Origin: Candidatus Pelagibacter sp.
GTDB taxonomy: Bacteria > Pseudomonadota > Alphaproteobacteria > Pelagibacterales > Pelagibacteraceae
Reading direction: 5' to 3'
DNA length: 64,000 bases
NCBI GenBank assembly: GCA_028225715.1
Contig: JAOIXS010000001.1
Location: 89,078-153,077 of the forward strand
Below the pieces are notes generated by a model. The model saw nothing but the letters and a program-made list of their open reading frames with translations. It did not search any database and was not told the DNA's origin. Positions 43,834-53,088 of this stretch are shown in pieces; the stretch's first letter is position 1, and the number at the start of each line of letters is the position of its first letter. The position numbers and the translations under genes were made by a program.

Positions 43834-45564
43834 TTATTCGTCTTCTTTTTTCTTTTTCTCTAAATCATCAGATAATGATGAGAAAGGTAAGTTTTTACCA
43901 CTTGCCTCAGAACCATAAGTATCTAGCGCAACTTTACGCTCAATTTCTTCTAAAAGTTTAATACTTAGTGTTGCTTTTCTCTTATCTAAATCTAACTCTT
44001 GAATAGCACAGTCAATTCTTTCTCCACCGGTAAATCTAGCAGGTCTTGCGTCAGCTGCGTTAATAGCTATTGCAGATTTTTTAATAATGAAATCCATTTC
44101 ACAACCTTCTGGTCTTACAATAAGGCCTTTATTGTCTGTTGAAATAATTTTAACCGTAATAGTTTGTTTTACTTTTTTATCATTAAACCAATCAAAAGGG
44201 TCTGGTTGAGTTTGACGCAAGCCAACTCTAACTTTTTGTTCTGCAGCTTTTACTTCTAAAACTTTAACTTTTAATTTATCTCCAATTTTGTATTTAGCTA
44301 ATTCTTCTTCACCATTATTTAGGTAAGTTAAATCATTACAATGCAAAAAAGCATCGATATCTAAGCCATCAACTTTTAAGAAAATAGAATATTCATTTTT
44401 ACTTGCAACTTCACCCTCAACTTCAGATCCAATTGGGTAAGTTTTTTCAAACGTTTCAAAAGGGTTATTAGTTGTTAAACGGTGAGATATTGCCACTCTT
44501 CTTTTTTCTTTATCAATTTCAGTGATTACACAATCAATTTCATCTCCAACTTTAAACATTTTTTTTGCAGAAATATTTTTTTTAGTCCAACTTAATTCAC
44601 TTGAGTGCAATAAAGTTGATAATCCTTTTTCAAGCTCACAAAAAGCTCCAAAGTCCATAAGCTTAACTACTTTTACTTTATAGATTTTGTTTAGTTCGTA
44701 ATTTGAAATGTTTTCAAATGGGTCTGGTGTAAGCTGTTTTACTGAACAGCCAACCTGAAGTTTTTCAAGATCAACACTAATTACTTTAAGGTCATGTTTC
44801 TCACCGATTGTAAAAACTTCATCAGGGTGATTAACTCTTGAATAAGAAATCTCTTGTAAGTGAACTAAAACATCAAGCTCACCGTTAACACTAAAGAAAC
44901 AACCAAATGAACTGTAGCCTTTTACTTCAGCACCTTTAATTAAGTCTCCAACTTTGAATTTTTCAACAATTTTAATTTTATCTTCTTTTTTAAATGAAGA
45001 AATTATTTCTCTTCTAGAAACACATGCGTTTCCTCTAACTTTATCTAATTTTATTAGCGCAAATTTTTGAGGCTCATTCATCAAATGACTGATGTCTTTT
45101 AAAGGCTTATCTGAAATTTGAGATCCAGGTAAAAACATTAAAGAACCAGTATCGATGTGTTCAACTATACATCCACCTTTAACACGTCCAGTAATTTTAC
45201 CCATGATAGGTTCATTTTTTTCATAAGCTTCAACAAGCTTATCCCAACCTTGAATTTTTTGAGCTTTTGATGCTGATACTAATACTTCACCTTTTTTGTC
45301 TTCTAATCTTTCAAGAAGAACAGAAATTTTTTCACCTACTTTTGCCTTATCAAGCATGCCCATACTTTTTAATTCATTAATATCTAAAATAGGCTCTGAT
45401 TTTAAACCAGGTACTTCAAGAAATACAAAGTTATCAGTAACTTTATTCACTACACCAGTAATGATTTTTCCTTCTTCAAGATTTGCTGTTTTAGTAAATT
45501 GTGAATTTAGTAGTTGCTCGAACTCTTTAGAGGCGGGGTTTGAAAGGTCTTTATAAATTTCCAT
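43834..45564 (-). CDS. rpsA: 30S ribosomal protein S1
   Basis: 576 residues, six S1 motifs visible by repeated G-(F/V)-(V/I)-G...V...GAFVE-like spacing, e.g. FGAFCELEKGLSTLLHSSEL. Binds mRNA on the 30S subunit, crucial where Shine-Dalgarno sequences are weak, as seen over most of this genome. Adjoins cmk by one-base overlap (cmk-rpsA-ihfB order typical of proteobacteria). Confidence 0.96.
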   Translation of the reverse strand: MEIYKDLSNPASKEFEQLLNSQFTKTANLEEGKIITGVVNKVTDNFVFLEVPGLKSEPILDINELKSMGMLDKAKVGEKISVLLERLEDKKGEVLVSASKAQKIQGWDKLVEAYEKNEPIMGKITGRVKGGCIVEHIDTGSLMFLPGSQISDKPLKDISHLMNEPQKFALIKLDKVRGNACVSRREIISSFKKEDKIKIVEKFKVGDLIKGAEVKGYSSFGCFFSVNGELDVLVHLQEISYSRVNHPDEVFTIGEKHDLKVISVDLEKLQVGCSVKQLTPDPFENISNYELNKIYKVKVVKLMDFGAFCELEKGLSTLLHSSELSWTKKNISAKKMFKVGDEIDCVITEIDKEKRRVAISHRLTTNNPFETFEKTYPIGSEVEGEVASKNEYSIFLKVDGLDIDAFLHCNDLTYLNNGEEELAKYKIGDKLKVKVLEVKAAEQKVRVGLRQTQPDPFDWFNDKKVKQTITVKIISTDNKGLIVRPEGCEMDFIIKKSAIAINAADARPARFTGGERIDCAIQELDLDKRKATLSIKLLEEIERKVALDTYGSEASGKNLPFSSLSDDLEKKKKEDE

Positions 45565-46217
45565 TAAGCTTTTAGTTTCCTATCTATAATTTGTTTAATT
45601 TTTAAAAAGCATGATCTTTTAGTTAAATTTGTAGTATTAATCAAGATCGAATCTCGAGTTCTTATAAGGGGTGAAACTTTTCTATTATAGTCACTTTTGT
45701 CACGGTTTTTGATACTTTTAAGGACTTCGTTAAAGGATATTTTCTTATTTAGTTCTTTTAACTCTTTATATCTTCTTAAAGCTCTAGTCTTAGTATTTGC
45801 CGTTATAAAAAATTTAAAATCAGCATCAGGAATTATCTTATAGGTTATGTCTCTTCCATCTAAACAAGATCCGTTATACTTTTTGGGAGGGTGATAAGCA
45901 CTTTTAATTTGAAATGCATGAACAAGTTTTCTTATTTTTTTATCTTTTGATATAATTGATGCCATTGTACCAACTTCATCTGATAATAATTTTTTATTTT
46001 GCAAATCTCTCATAGTTAATTTGTGCATCTTTTTTTTTATCAAACCATGACCATACTTATTTGGTTGAGTAAGTTTAATATTTGCAATTAATCTGTAAAT
46101 TTTTCCTGTATCTAAATAAAATAAGTTAAAATGTTTAGAAATTAATTTTGCTTGAGTACCAGCACCAGCAGCAGCAGGGGAGTCTATTGCAATTTTAATT
46201 TTTTTTTTTAATTTCAT
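45564..46217 (-). CDS. cmk: Cytidylate kinase with altered P-loop
   Basis: 217 residues. The P-loop reads IDSPAAAGAGTQAK (12-24): Ala19 stands where the catalytic lysine of SGKGT is expected. The remainder is typical: YLDTGKIYRLI, LDGRDITYKIIPDADFKFFITA and the R-R lid region. Phosphorylates CMP/dCMP. The substitution is in plain sequence with no frame problem. Operonic with aroA (4-nt overlap) and rpsA (one-base overlap). Confidence 0.9.
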   Translation of the reverse strand: MKLKKKIKIAIDSPAAAGAGTQAKLISKHFNLFYLDTGKIYRLIANIKLTQPNKYGHGLIKKKMHKLTMRDLQNKKLLSDEVGTMASIISKDKKIRKLVHAFQIKSAYHPPKKYNGSCLDGRDITYKIIPDADFKFFITANTKTRALRRYKELKELNKKISFNEVLKSIKNRDKSDYNRKVSPLIRTRDSILINTTNLTKRSCFLKIKQIIDRKLKA

Positions 46218-47542
46218 TGTGATGAATGGTTGATATCTTTAATTATTTTCAAAAAAGTTGGAAAAGAAGTGTTTATAGAATCTTTATCATGAATTTTCCA
46301 TTTTCCACCAAGGGTTAGGGCAGCAATTGTGCTCATCATAAAAACTCTATGGTCCTTTAGATAGTTTTTAACAGTTATTGGTTTTTTTATTTCTAAATTA
46401 GGCTGTCCATAAATCTTAATAGAATCTTTTGTTAAATCCGTTTTTATACCCATCATATTTAAAATTTTAGAACCCCAAATTAACCTTGGGCTTTCTTTTT
46501 GGTTTAGTTCTGAAAGGTCTTTAAAATAAGAAATACCTTTTGCCTTTGCTGCAATTAAAAAAATAACCAAAAATTCATCAATCGCACTACTATTTAATTC
46601 TACTGGACAGTTAATAGCTTTAAGTTTTTTTGAACTTTTTATTAGAATATCAGAAATTTTTTCTCCTCTATAATTTTTTTTATTTTTAAGTATTATTTGG
46701 GCTCCCATTTTTTTTAAGATTGTAATAACTCCCACTCTAGAAGGATTGATATTTACATTCTTAATTAAAAGTTTTGAATTATCAGCAAGCGTTGTTAATA
46801 CCATAAAAAAAGCACTTGAACTTATGTCTCCTGGAATTTGATAGTTGAAGGCATTAATTTTTTTTGGTTTTTTAATATCTATAAAATCAAACTTTTTAGT
46901 CTTTCTTACCTTGATTGGAATTTTTAAATATTTAAAAAGTAATTCTGTGTGATTTCTTGATTTCTTTGCTTTAATAGAAGTTGTTCCTGATGCATTTAGT
47001 GCTGCAAGCATTACGCTACTTTTACATTGAGCTGAACCCCTGTTCTCTAAATACTTAATGCCTTTTGATGATTGTGTGCCAAGAATTGTTAAAGGTAGTT
47101 TATTTTTTATCATATAAGAAAATTTTACCCCAAATTTCTCCAAAGGTGCGGTTACTCTTGAAAAGTCTCTTTTAGATAAACTTTTGTCACCAATTATTTT
47201 TATTTTTTTAGGAGATTTAATTAAAAGACCCAGAATTAACCTGCCAAGTGTTCCAGAATTTTTAGCATCTATTGTTAAGTTTTTTTTATATTTAAAGCCA
47301 TTAATTCCATTACCGATTATTTCACAGTAATTTTTTTGAATCCTAACTTTTATACCAAGTTTTTTGATACCATTAATTGCAGCCAATACATCTTCTGACA
47401 TTAAAAGGTTGTATCCTTTTGATTTTCCAATTGCTTGAGATGCTAATAGAACCCATCTTATGCTTAAACTTTTGTCTCCACTAACTTGTATTTGTTTATT
47501 AAATTTTCTTATCTTATTTTTAAATATGAGCGTTTTCAGCAT
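46214..47542 (-). CDS. aroA: 5-enolpyruvylshikimate-3-phosphate synthase
   Basis: 442 residues. SGDKSLSIRWVLLAS at 20-34 (substrate lysine/arginine), KNSGTLGRLILGLL instead of GNSGTAxR, GSAQCKSSVMLAAL, and KDHRVFMMSTIAALTLG near the end. Converts shikimate-3-phosphate and PEP to EPSP. The substitutions GTLG and SRNHTE (for SRDHTE) are notable but the fold seems intact. First gene of aroA-cmk-rpsA-ihfB. Confidence 0.93.
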   Translation of the reverse strand: MLKTLIFKNKIRKFNKQIQVSGDKSLSIRWVLLASQAIGKSKGYNLLMSEDVLAAINGIKKLGIKVRIQKNYCEIIGNGINGFKYKKNLTIDAKNSGTLGRLILGLLIKSPKKIKIIGDKSLSKRDFSRVTAPLEKFGVKFSYMIKNKLPLTILGTQSSKGIKYLENRGSAQCKSSVMLAALNASGTTSIKAKKSRNHTELLFKYLKIPIKVRKTKKFDFIDIKKPKKINAFNYQIPGDISSSAFFMVLTTLADNSKLLIKNVNINPSRVGVITILKKMGAQIILKNKKNYRGEKISDILIKSSKKLKAINCPVELNSSAIDEFLVIFLIAAKAKGISYFKDLSELNQKESPRLIWGSKILNMMGIKTDLTKDSIKIYGQPNLEIKKPITVKNYLKDHRVFMMSTIAALTLGGKWKIHDKDSINTSFPTFLKIIKDINHSSQ

Positions 47543-47545
47543 ACT

Positions 47546-48322
47546 TTAATTGAATTTAAAAGAGTCGCCGAAATAAGCATTTTTAGCTTCAGCGTTATTA
47601 ACCAAGTCATTAGGAGATCCTTGCGCTACTACTTTGCAATTTGATAAAACAATTGCAAAATCAACACACGAAAGTAGATCACGCGCTTGGTGATCACAAA
47701 TACAAATAGTAATGTTACTTTCTGTTTGTAAATTAACAATAATTTCTTGTAGCATCTTAATGGTTAAAACGTCTAATGCTGCAAAACATTCATCAAGCAG
47801 AAGTACTTTTGGGTCACCTAATAAAGCAAGAGCAATTACTAGCTTCTTTTTCTGTCCACCAGATAGAAACTTTGCTTTTATATCTCTGATAGCGTCTAAT
47901 TCAAATTTAGCAATAAGCTGATCAATTTTAGAAAAAATTAAATTTTTATCTTGAATTACAATTTCAGCTATGGCTTTTAAATTTTCTAATAAAGTAAGAT
48001 CACCAAAATAACCTCCATATTGAGGAACGTAACCAATTTTAAACTTTGTTGTTCTTAAATAAATTGGATAATTAACTACGTTTACACCATCAATTTTAAT
48101 TTTACCGTAGTCAGGCTTAATCAGTCCTGTAATTAAATTAAAAATTGTTGATTTTCCAACTCCATTAGGCCCCAACATTCCCATCACCTCTCCACGACTT
48201 ATTTTAAAGCTTACATTGTCTAAAATTTTTCTCTTGCCAAACGATAATGATATATTTTCTAGAGAGATTAGGGGCTGAGGGTTTTTAAAAGATTTAATTC
48301 TGAATTTTTTAATTACACCCAT
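47546..48322 (-). CDS. lptB: LPS transport ABC ATPase LptB
   Basis: 258 residues. Walker A LGPNGVGKST, Q-loop VPQYGG, signature LSGGQKKKL, Walker B VLLLDECFAALD; the usual proline in DEPF is Cys. Short N-terminal extension MGVIKKFRIKSFKN precedes the ABC domain. Powers LPS extraction by LptFG. Co-transcribed with lptC and kdsD; no lptA is located between lptC and lptB. Confidence 0.92.
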   Translation of the reverse strand: MGVIKKFRIKSFKNPQPLISLENISLSFGKRKILDNVSFKISRGEVMGMLGPNGVGKSTIFNLITGLIKPDYGKIKIDGVNVVNYPIYLRTTKFKIGYVPQYGGYFGDLTLLENLKAIAEIVIQDKNLIFSKIDQLIAKFELDAIRDIKAKFLSGGQKKKLVIALALLGDPKVLLLDECFAALDVLTIKMLQEIIVNLQTESNITICICDHQARDLLSCVDFAIVLSNCKVVAQGSPNDLVNNAEAKNAYFGDSFKFN

Positions 48323-48323
48323 A

Positions 48324-48908
48324 TTATTTAGCTCCTTTGATTAACACTTTTTTTCCAGTGTCATTCATAAAAATTTTAGTGTCTTTAGTAGTAAGATTCA
48401 TTTCAATTTTATCAGCAAATAAATTTGTTTTTTCTCCAGTATAAACAACACTTTCAGTAAATGTCCCAAGATTGCTTAAAAAAGAAAAATCTAAGTATTC
48501 TCCAGTTATTTTATGCCCTGGGTAAATAACTATTACATTTTCAGAAAAAATAGTATCATAATTTTTTGAATTATATTTGCCAAAATTAGAAGTAATTTTA
48601 ATCTTGTCTGAATCTTTTATATAAATAAAAGCCACAACATCTATCAAAAACATCACATCAGAATTTTCAACTTTAATTTCAGCTTGTTTTGCAGTAATTT
48701 GATATTTATTACCCTTAGTGTCACTAGAAACATAATTAATATCATCAATATAGGTTGAGGTGCTATTTTGATTTTCTACAACCTTTTCTGTAGCTTGAAT
48801 TTCTTTTACATCTTCAAAATCCTTAGTGAAGTATTTTAAATAAAACCATAATGAAATGAGGATAATAATAAGAACCATTACAACTTGTAGGCCTGTCTTT
48901 TTATTCAT
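48324..48908 (-). CDS. lptC: LPS export protein LptC-like
   Basis: 194 residues. N-terminal transmembrane helix at about 7-25, then a periplasmic beta-jellyroll domain. The YQITAKQAEIKV and FSENVIVIYPGHKITGEYLDF segments suit LptC/LptA; the anchor and size favour LptC. Transfers LPS from the inner membrane ABC transporter. One base before lptB and directly after kdsD. Confidence 0.82.
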   Translation of the reverse strand: MNKKTGLQVVMVLIIILISLWFYLKYFTKDFEDVKEIQATEKVVENQNSTSTYIDDINYVSSDTKGNKYQITAKQAEIKVENSDVMFLIDVVAFIYIKDSDKIKITSNFGKYNSKNYDTIFSENVIVIYPGHKITGEYLDFSFLSNLGTFTESVVYTGEKTNLFADKIEMNLTTKDTKIFMNDTGKKVLIKGAK

Positions 48909-49880
48909 TTAATGAATATTTGACTGAAGTATGTTGTGAATATGTAAAATTCCAACAGTCTTTTTTTTATTCTTATCTTTGTGAACACATAAAGAGGTGA
49001 TTTTCTTTGCATTCATTATAGATAAAGCTTTTTCAGCAAGAGTATCTTGATTGATGCTGACAGGGTTTTTGGTCATAACCTTTTTGACAGATAGATCTTT
49101 GAGATTATTGCTCATTCCATTAAACCTTCTAATTTGGCCATCAGTAATTATCCCTGTAGTGATTTTCTTATTATTTTGAACAATTAAAGTACCAAGTTTT
49201 TTGTTTGAAATAATTTGTAAAGCTTTTTTCATATTTAAGCTTTCATTTACGAATGGAATTTTGCTTCCTGTAATCATTAATTCTTCAACAGTTCTAAGTT
49301 GTGCACCAAGATTTCCAGAGGGATGAAACTTTTTAAAATCTTTTTTATTAATGTTTTTTTTATTCAAAACTGCAACTGCTAAAGCATCACCTATGCTTAA
49401 TTGGTTAATAGTGCTTGAAGTTGGAACGATACCAAGACCTGCTTCAGTTACCTCTGGAATAAGGAGCTTTATATCAGAAGCTTTATACAATATGGAATTT
49501 TTTTTAGACATTATTCCTATTAGCATGATTTTATTTCGATTTGCATATTTTATAATATTTTTTAGCTCTTCTGTGGAACCAGAATAACTTATCAAAATTA
49601 AAATATCTTTTTTTGAAATGCTACCAAGATCACCATGAGAACAGTCGTTTGCAGATAGTGAAAATGAAGGTGTTCCAACAGAAGAAAGTGTTGCTGAAAT
49701 TTTTGCTGCTATTAATCCACTTTTGCCAACTCCACATAATATTACTTTAGATTGACAGTTTGCCAATGATTCTACTGCTTCACTAAAGGAATTATTAATT
49801 GAATTTTTTAATTTTTTTAAAGCTTTGATTTCAAGATCAATTACACTTTTTGCAATTTTTTTATAATTTCTTTTTTCCAT
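48909..49880 (-). CDS. kdsD: Arabinose-5-phosphate isomerase (KDO synthesis)
   Basis: 323 residues. SIS domain with VGKSGLIAAKISATLSSVGTPSF and SYSGSTEELK, followed by paired CBS domains (SLNMKKALQII and TLAEKALSIMNAKKI). Interconverts ribulose-5-P and arabinose-5-P for KDO. Stop abuts lptC; starts directly after the RNase D-like gene. Confidence 0.92.
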   Translation of the reverse strand: MEKRNYKKIAKSVIDLEIKALKKLKNSINNSFSEAVESLANCQSKVILCGVGKSGLIAAKISATLSSVGTPSFSLSANDCSHGDLGSISKKDILILISYSGSTEELKNIIKYANRNKIMLIGIMSKKNSILYKASDIKLLIPEVTEAGLGIVPTSSTINQLSIGDALAVAVLNKKNINKKDFKKFHPSGNLGAQLRTVEELMITGSKIPFVNESLNMKKALQIISNKKLGTLIVQNNKKITTGIITDGQIRRFNGMSNNLKDLSVKKVMTKNPVSINQDTLAEKALSIMNAKKITSLCVHKDKNKKKTVGILHIHNILQSNIH

Positions 49881-50492
49881 TTAATGAGACCATATATCGT
49901 CTTTAAATAAAGCTAAATCAAGATCAACTCTAGTTTTTAAAAATGTTAAACAGCTCTTATATAAATCAACTCGTTTTTCTCTTACAAGAATTTTTTTTAA
50001 TTCTTCATGAATTTTATGCAAATAAATAACATCATTGGCACAATATTTTAATTGCGCTGGAGATAGTTCCCCTCCAAAATCTGAACTTTGAAATTGTTTA
50101 CTTACATCCACGTTCATAAATTCTTTAATTAAAGTTTTTAGGGAGTGACTATCAGAATAGGATCTAGCTAATTTTGAAGCAATTTTTGTATCTAAAACAT
50201 TATTAGTTTCTGTTTTCAGGTAATGTTTTATGTGAGCCATGTCTGCCCTACCATAATGAAATATTTTAGTGATTGATGCGTCAGAAAGAACTTTATTTAA
50301 GTTTGGAGCATCATATTTTCCCCTATCAAGCTGGACAATATGAGCATCAGAATTACCAGTTGATATTTGAATAAGACATAAAGGATCACGCTTAACATTG
50401 AGACCCATAAATTCCCCATCAACTGCTATAATATTGCCTAAATCTAAATCTTCTGGTAGATCACCCTTGTGAAGTTTAATATCAATATTCAT
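49881..50492 (-). CDS. Ribonuclease D-like 3'-5' exonuclease
   Basis: 203 residues, catalytic DEDDy domain only (no HRDC): IAVDGEFMG (D, E), FHYGRADMAHI, and YCANDVIYLHKI with the final D. Shortened RNase D relatives trim tRNA 3' ends. Directly precedes kdsD; divergent from the NDUFA9-like gene with only 16 bp between coding starts. Confidence 0.86.
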   Translation of the reverse strand: MNIDIKLHKGDLPEDLDLGNIIAVDGEFMGLNVKRDPLCLIQISTGNSDAHIVQLDRGKYDAPNLNKVLSDASITKIFHYGRADMAHIKHYLKTETNNVLDTKIASKLARSYSDSHSLKTLIKEFMNVDVSKQFQSSDFGGELSPAQLKYCANDVIYLHKIHEELKKILVREKRVDLYKSCLTFLKTRVDLDLALFKDDIWSH

Positions 50493-50508
50493 TTTTAATT
50501 ATATATAT

Positions 50509-51477
50509 ATGAAAGCAAAAAATTGTCTAATTTTTGGCGGTAGTGGTCAAATAGGTCGTCATTTAATAAGAAAGTTTACTAAAAATAATTATAAAGTAAC
50601 TGTGGTTACTAGAAACCTTCATCAAAAAGGATATGCAATAAAAACCCAAGCTAATGCAGGTTACATAGATATTGTTGAAGCTAATATCTTTGATGAAAAA
50701 AAAATTAGAAAGCTTTTCTCCCAAACTGATATTTGTATAAATTTAATTGGTATTTTGTATGAAGGTGGCAAGGGTAATACTTTCAAAAACATTCACTCTA
50801 TTTTTCCATCTATTTTAGCTAAACTTTGTAAAGAATATAAAGTTCAGCAATTTATTCACTTGTCAGCATTAGGGATAAACGACGCAACAGATTCAGAGTA
50901 CGCAAAAAGTAAATTAGATGGTGAGCTTAATATTCAAAAAAATTTTCCTTTAGCAACAATATTAAGGCCTTCTGTAGTTTATTCAGTTGATGATAATTTT
51001 ACTACATCTTTTATGACTTTACTAAGTAGGCTCCCGTTTTTCCCTCTTTATTATAATGGATCAACTAAATTTGCTCCAATACATTGTTCTGATTTAACAG
51101 ATACCATTTATCATGTTATCTCTAAAAATATTTACTCTAAAATTGTAGAGTGTGTTGGGCCCGACGTCTTATCTTTAAAAGAAATTTTGAAAAAATTATT
51201 ATATTTAATAGGTAAAAAAAGATTATTAGTACCGTTACCTCTTTTCGCAGCAACTATGTCTGCTAAAGTATTTCAATTGTTTCCAAAACCACTTCTAACA
51301 ATAGATCAGCTTGCACTTTTAAAATACGACAATGTTCCTTCAGGCAAATATCAAACTAATGCTGATATTGGGGTTCCAAGTACGAGAGTATTTGACAGTG
51401 AAGTGAAAAAATATAGTTATATGTGGAGAGAAGGTGGGCAATTTTCTACAAAAAAATACAACCCTGCTAATTCTTAA
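50509..51477 (+). CDS. NDUFA9-like atypical SDR (complex I associated) protein
   Basis: 322 residues. Rossmann motif FGGSGQIGRHLIRKF at 9-23, then ATDSEYAKSKLDGE with the SDR Tyr/Lys equivalent (Y-x3-K), and KFAPIHCSDL. Family members in mitochondria are complex I subunits; bacterial ones may bind quinone-pathway enzymes. Role in this organism is inferred from family only. Confidence 0.85.
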   Translation: MKAKNCLIFGGSGQIGRHLIRKFTKNNYKVTVVTRNLHQKGYAIKTQANAGYIDIVEANIFDEKKIRKLFSQTDICINLIGILYEGGKGNTFKNIHSIFPSILAKLCKEYKVQQFIHLSALGINDATDSEYAKSKLDGELNIQKNFPLATILRPSVVYSVDDNFTTSFMTLLSRLPFFPLYYNGSTKFAPIHCSDLTDTIYHVISKNIYSKIVECVGPDVLSLKEILKKLLYLIGKKRLLVPLPLFAATMSAKVFQLFPKPLLTIDQLALLKYDNVPSGKYQTNADIGVPSTRVFDSEVKKYSYMWREGGQFSTKKYNPANS

Positions 51478-51511
51478 TAGAATTTCCTATACTAAAATTG
51501 TATGATTATTT

Positions 51512-51619
51512 ATGATAATTAATATTATTTATTTCTTAATATTCTCGATTTTTTCTTACCTAATTTATCTAATCATAAAATCTCTGATCAGAGGGTTTAA
51601 TGGAAAAAATAAGAAATAA
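51512..51619 (+). CDS. Possible tiny membrane ORF (35 aa)
   Basis: ATG at 51512 to TAA at 51617-51619: MIINIIYFLIFSIFSYLIY... then a basic RGFNGKNKK tail, suggesting a one-helix membrane peptide. The flanking gap (51478-51648) otherwise has no recognisable feature. A good Shine-Dalgarno is absent, so it could be chance. Confidence 0.3.
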   Translation: MIINIIYFLIFSIFSYLIYLIIKSLIRGFNGKNKK

Positions 51620-51648
51620 AAAAGTAGATTAATTAAATCTAAAAATTA

Positions 51649-52149
51649 TTAAGCAGTATTAATTTTCTTATCAATATACTGAGGTGTCTCTTCATCTTTG
51701 TCAGCTACAGGCTCTTCTTTTCTTCCTTTGGGCTGATAGGCATATAGCAAATGAAGCTTGCAATATGAAAAATCTTTTAGAGACGATCGTCCACAAAAAT
51801 AAAATGACTGTTCTTCCGGATGTCCTATAGGCCACTTACAAGAGCTCTCATCTAGTTCTTCTAATTTCTTGGGATTTTCTGGTTCAAAATCTTTTTCAAT
51901 AATTAAAGACTGAAACTTACTTTTTCTGCCTCTTCTTTGCTTAAGAGAGTTTTCTTCTGAACTATTATCAAAATTTTGGCTTGAAGATGCATTTCTAGTT
52001 TTAATTTTTGATGATAAATTTAATCTATGAGCTTTGCCAATTACTGCATTTCTACTAATACCACCGATTATTTCAGCGATTTGACTTGCAGTGCTTCCTT
52101 TACCCCAAAGTTCTTTTAACTTTTCTACTTTTTCTTCGTTCCAGCTCAT
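51649..52149 (-). CDS. gcrA: GcrA-family cell-cycle regulator
   Basis: 166 residues. N-terminal helix-turn-helix MSWNEEKVEKLKELWGKG with ISRNAVIGKAHRLNLS, a Ser/Asn-rich linker and a C-terminal CKWPIGHPEE...FYFCGRSSLKDFSYCKLH domain that contacts sigma-70 region 2. In Caulobacter GcrA acts at CcrM (GANTC) methylated promoters. Diagnostic of alphaproteobacteria. Divergent from the ABC-2 gene by about 120 A/T-rich bases. Confidence 0.94.
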   Translation of the reverse strand: MSWNEEKVEKLKELWGKGSTASQIAEIIGGISRNAVIGKAHRLNLSSKIKTRNASSSQNFDNSSEENSLKQRRGRKSKFQSLIIEKDFEPENPKKLEELDESSCKWPIGHPEEQSFYFCGRSSLKDFSYCKLHLLYAYQPKGRKEEPVADKDEETPQYIDKKINTA

Positions 52150-52272
52150 AGTCTATATTTAGTATGTTAATTAATATTTATAACTATATACAGATCACAC
52201 AAGATTAAAAAAAAGACAATAGATTTTTCTGTTTTATACACATCTTTTTTTAAAATTTATATATGATTACTT

Positions 52273-53085
52273 ATGGTTGAATTGAATAAAAAATATCATA
52301 TCGGAATTAAAAAGTTTGGCTTTATAAATTGGATTGGCTTTAAAAGCTTATGGCTTAAAGAGTGCAACAGGTTCATGGCAGTTTGGCAACAAACTTTGCT
52401 ATCTCCACTTGTTTCTAGTTTGTTATTTTTGTCAGTTTTATCACTAGCTTTAGGCAATAATAGAGGAGATGTGCTTGGTTATTCTTTTATAAATTTTTTA
52501 GCACCTGGCTTAATTGCAATGAGTATTTTAACACAATCATTTAGTCATTCTGTTTCTTCATTAATGATAGGAAAAATTCAAGGGAATATTGTTGATATGC
52601 TTTACGCACCACTTTCAGCCCTTGAAGTGTCGATGGCAATAATACTAGCTGCCTTAACAAGAAGTTTTTTAATAGCTATAATTTCAATAGCTGTTTTTTC
52701 ATTAATAGTTGATATCACAATTTATAATATTTTTTATATTTTTGTATTCGGGTTTTTAGGTGCATTTATACTTGGAAGTCTTGGTTTTATAACTGGTCTC
52801 TGGGCTGAAAAGTTTGATCATACTGCGACTGTAACAAATTTTATAATAACTCCATTAAGCTTTTTGTCAGGTGTATTTTATTCTATAGATAAACTACCAG
52901 AGTTATTTCAAAAAATTAGTCACATAAATCCATTTTTTTATATGATCGATGGATTTAGATATGGTTTCTTGGGAAAATCAGATGGATCGATAACAGTAGG
53001 CTTAATCTATCTAATCATATTAAGTATTGTTATGTGGTATGTTGCTTTTCTTCTTTACAAAAAAGGTTATAAAATTAAATCTTAA
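52273..53085 (+). CDS. ABC-2 type transporter permease
   Basis: 270 residues with six membrane spans and the ABC-2 signature near GFITGLWAEKFDHTATVTNF and LSGVFYSIDKLPE. A drug/polysaccharide/heme-type exporter permease; substrate not visible. No cognate ATPase is next to it in the window, so it presumably works with one elsewhere. Four bases ahead of argD. Confidence 0.88.
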   Translation: MVELNKKYHIGIKKFGFINWIGFKSLWLKECNRFMAVWQQTLLSPLVSSLLFLSVLSLALGNNRGDVLGYSFINFLAPGLIAMSILTQSFSHSVSSLMIGKIQGNIVDMLYAPLSALEVSMAIILAALTRSFLIAIISIAVFSLIVDITIYNIFYIFVFGFLGAFILGSLGFITGLWAEKFDHTATVTNFIITPLSFLSGVFYSIDKLPELFQKISHINPFFYMIDGFRYGFLGKSDGSITVGLIYLIILSIVMWYVAFLLYKKGYKIKS

Positions 53086-53088
53086 TTA

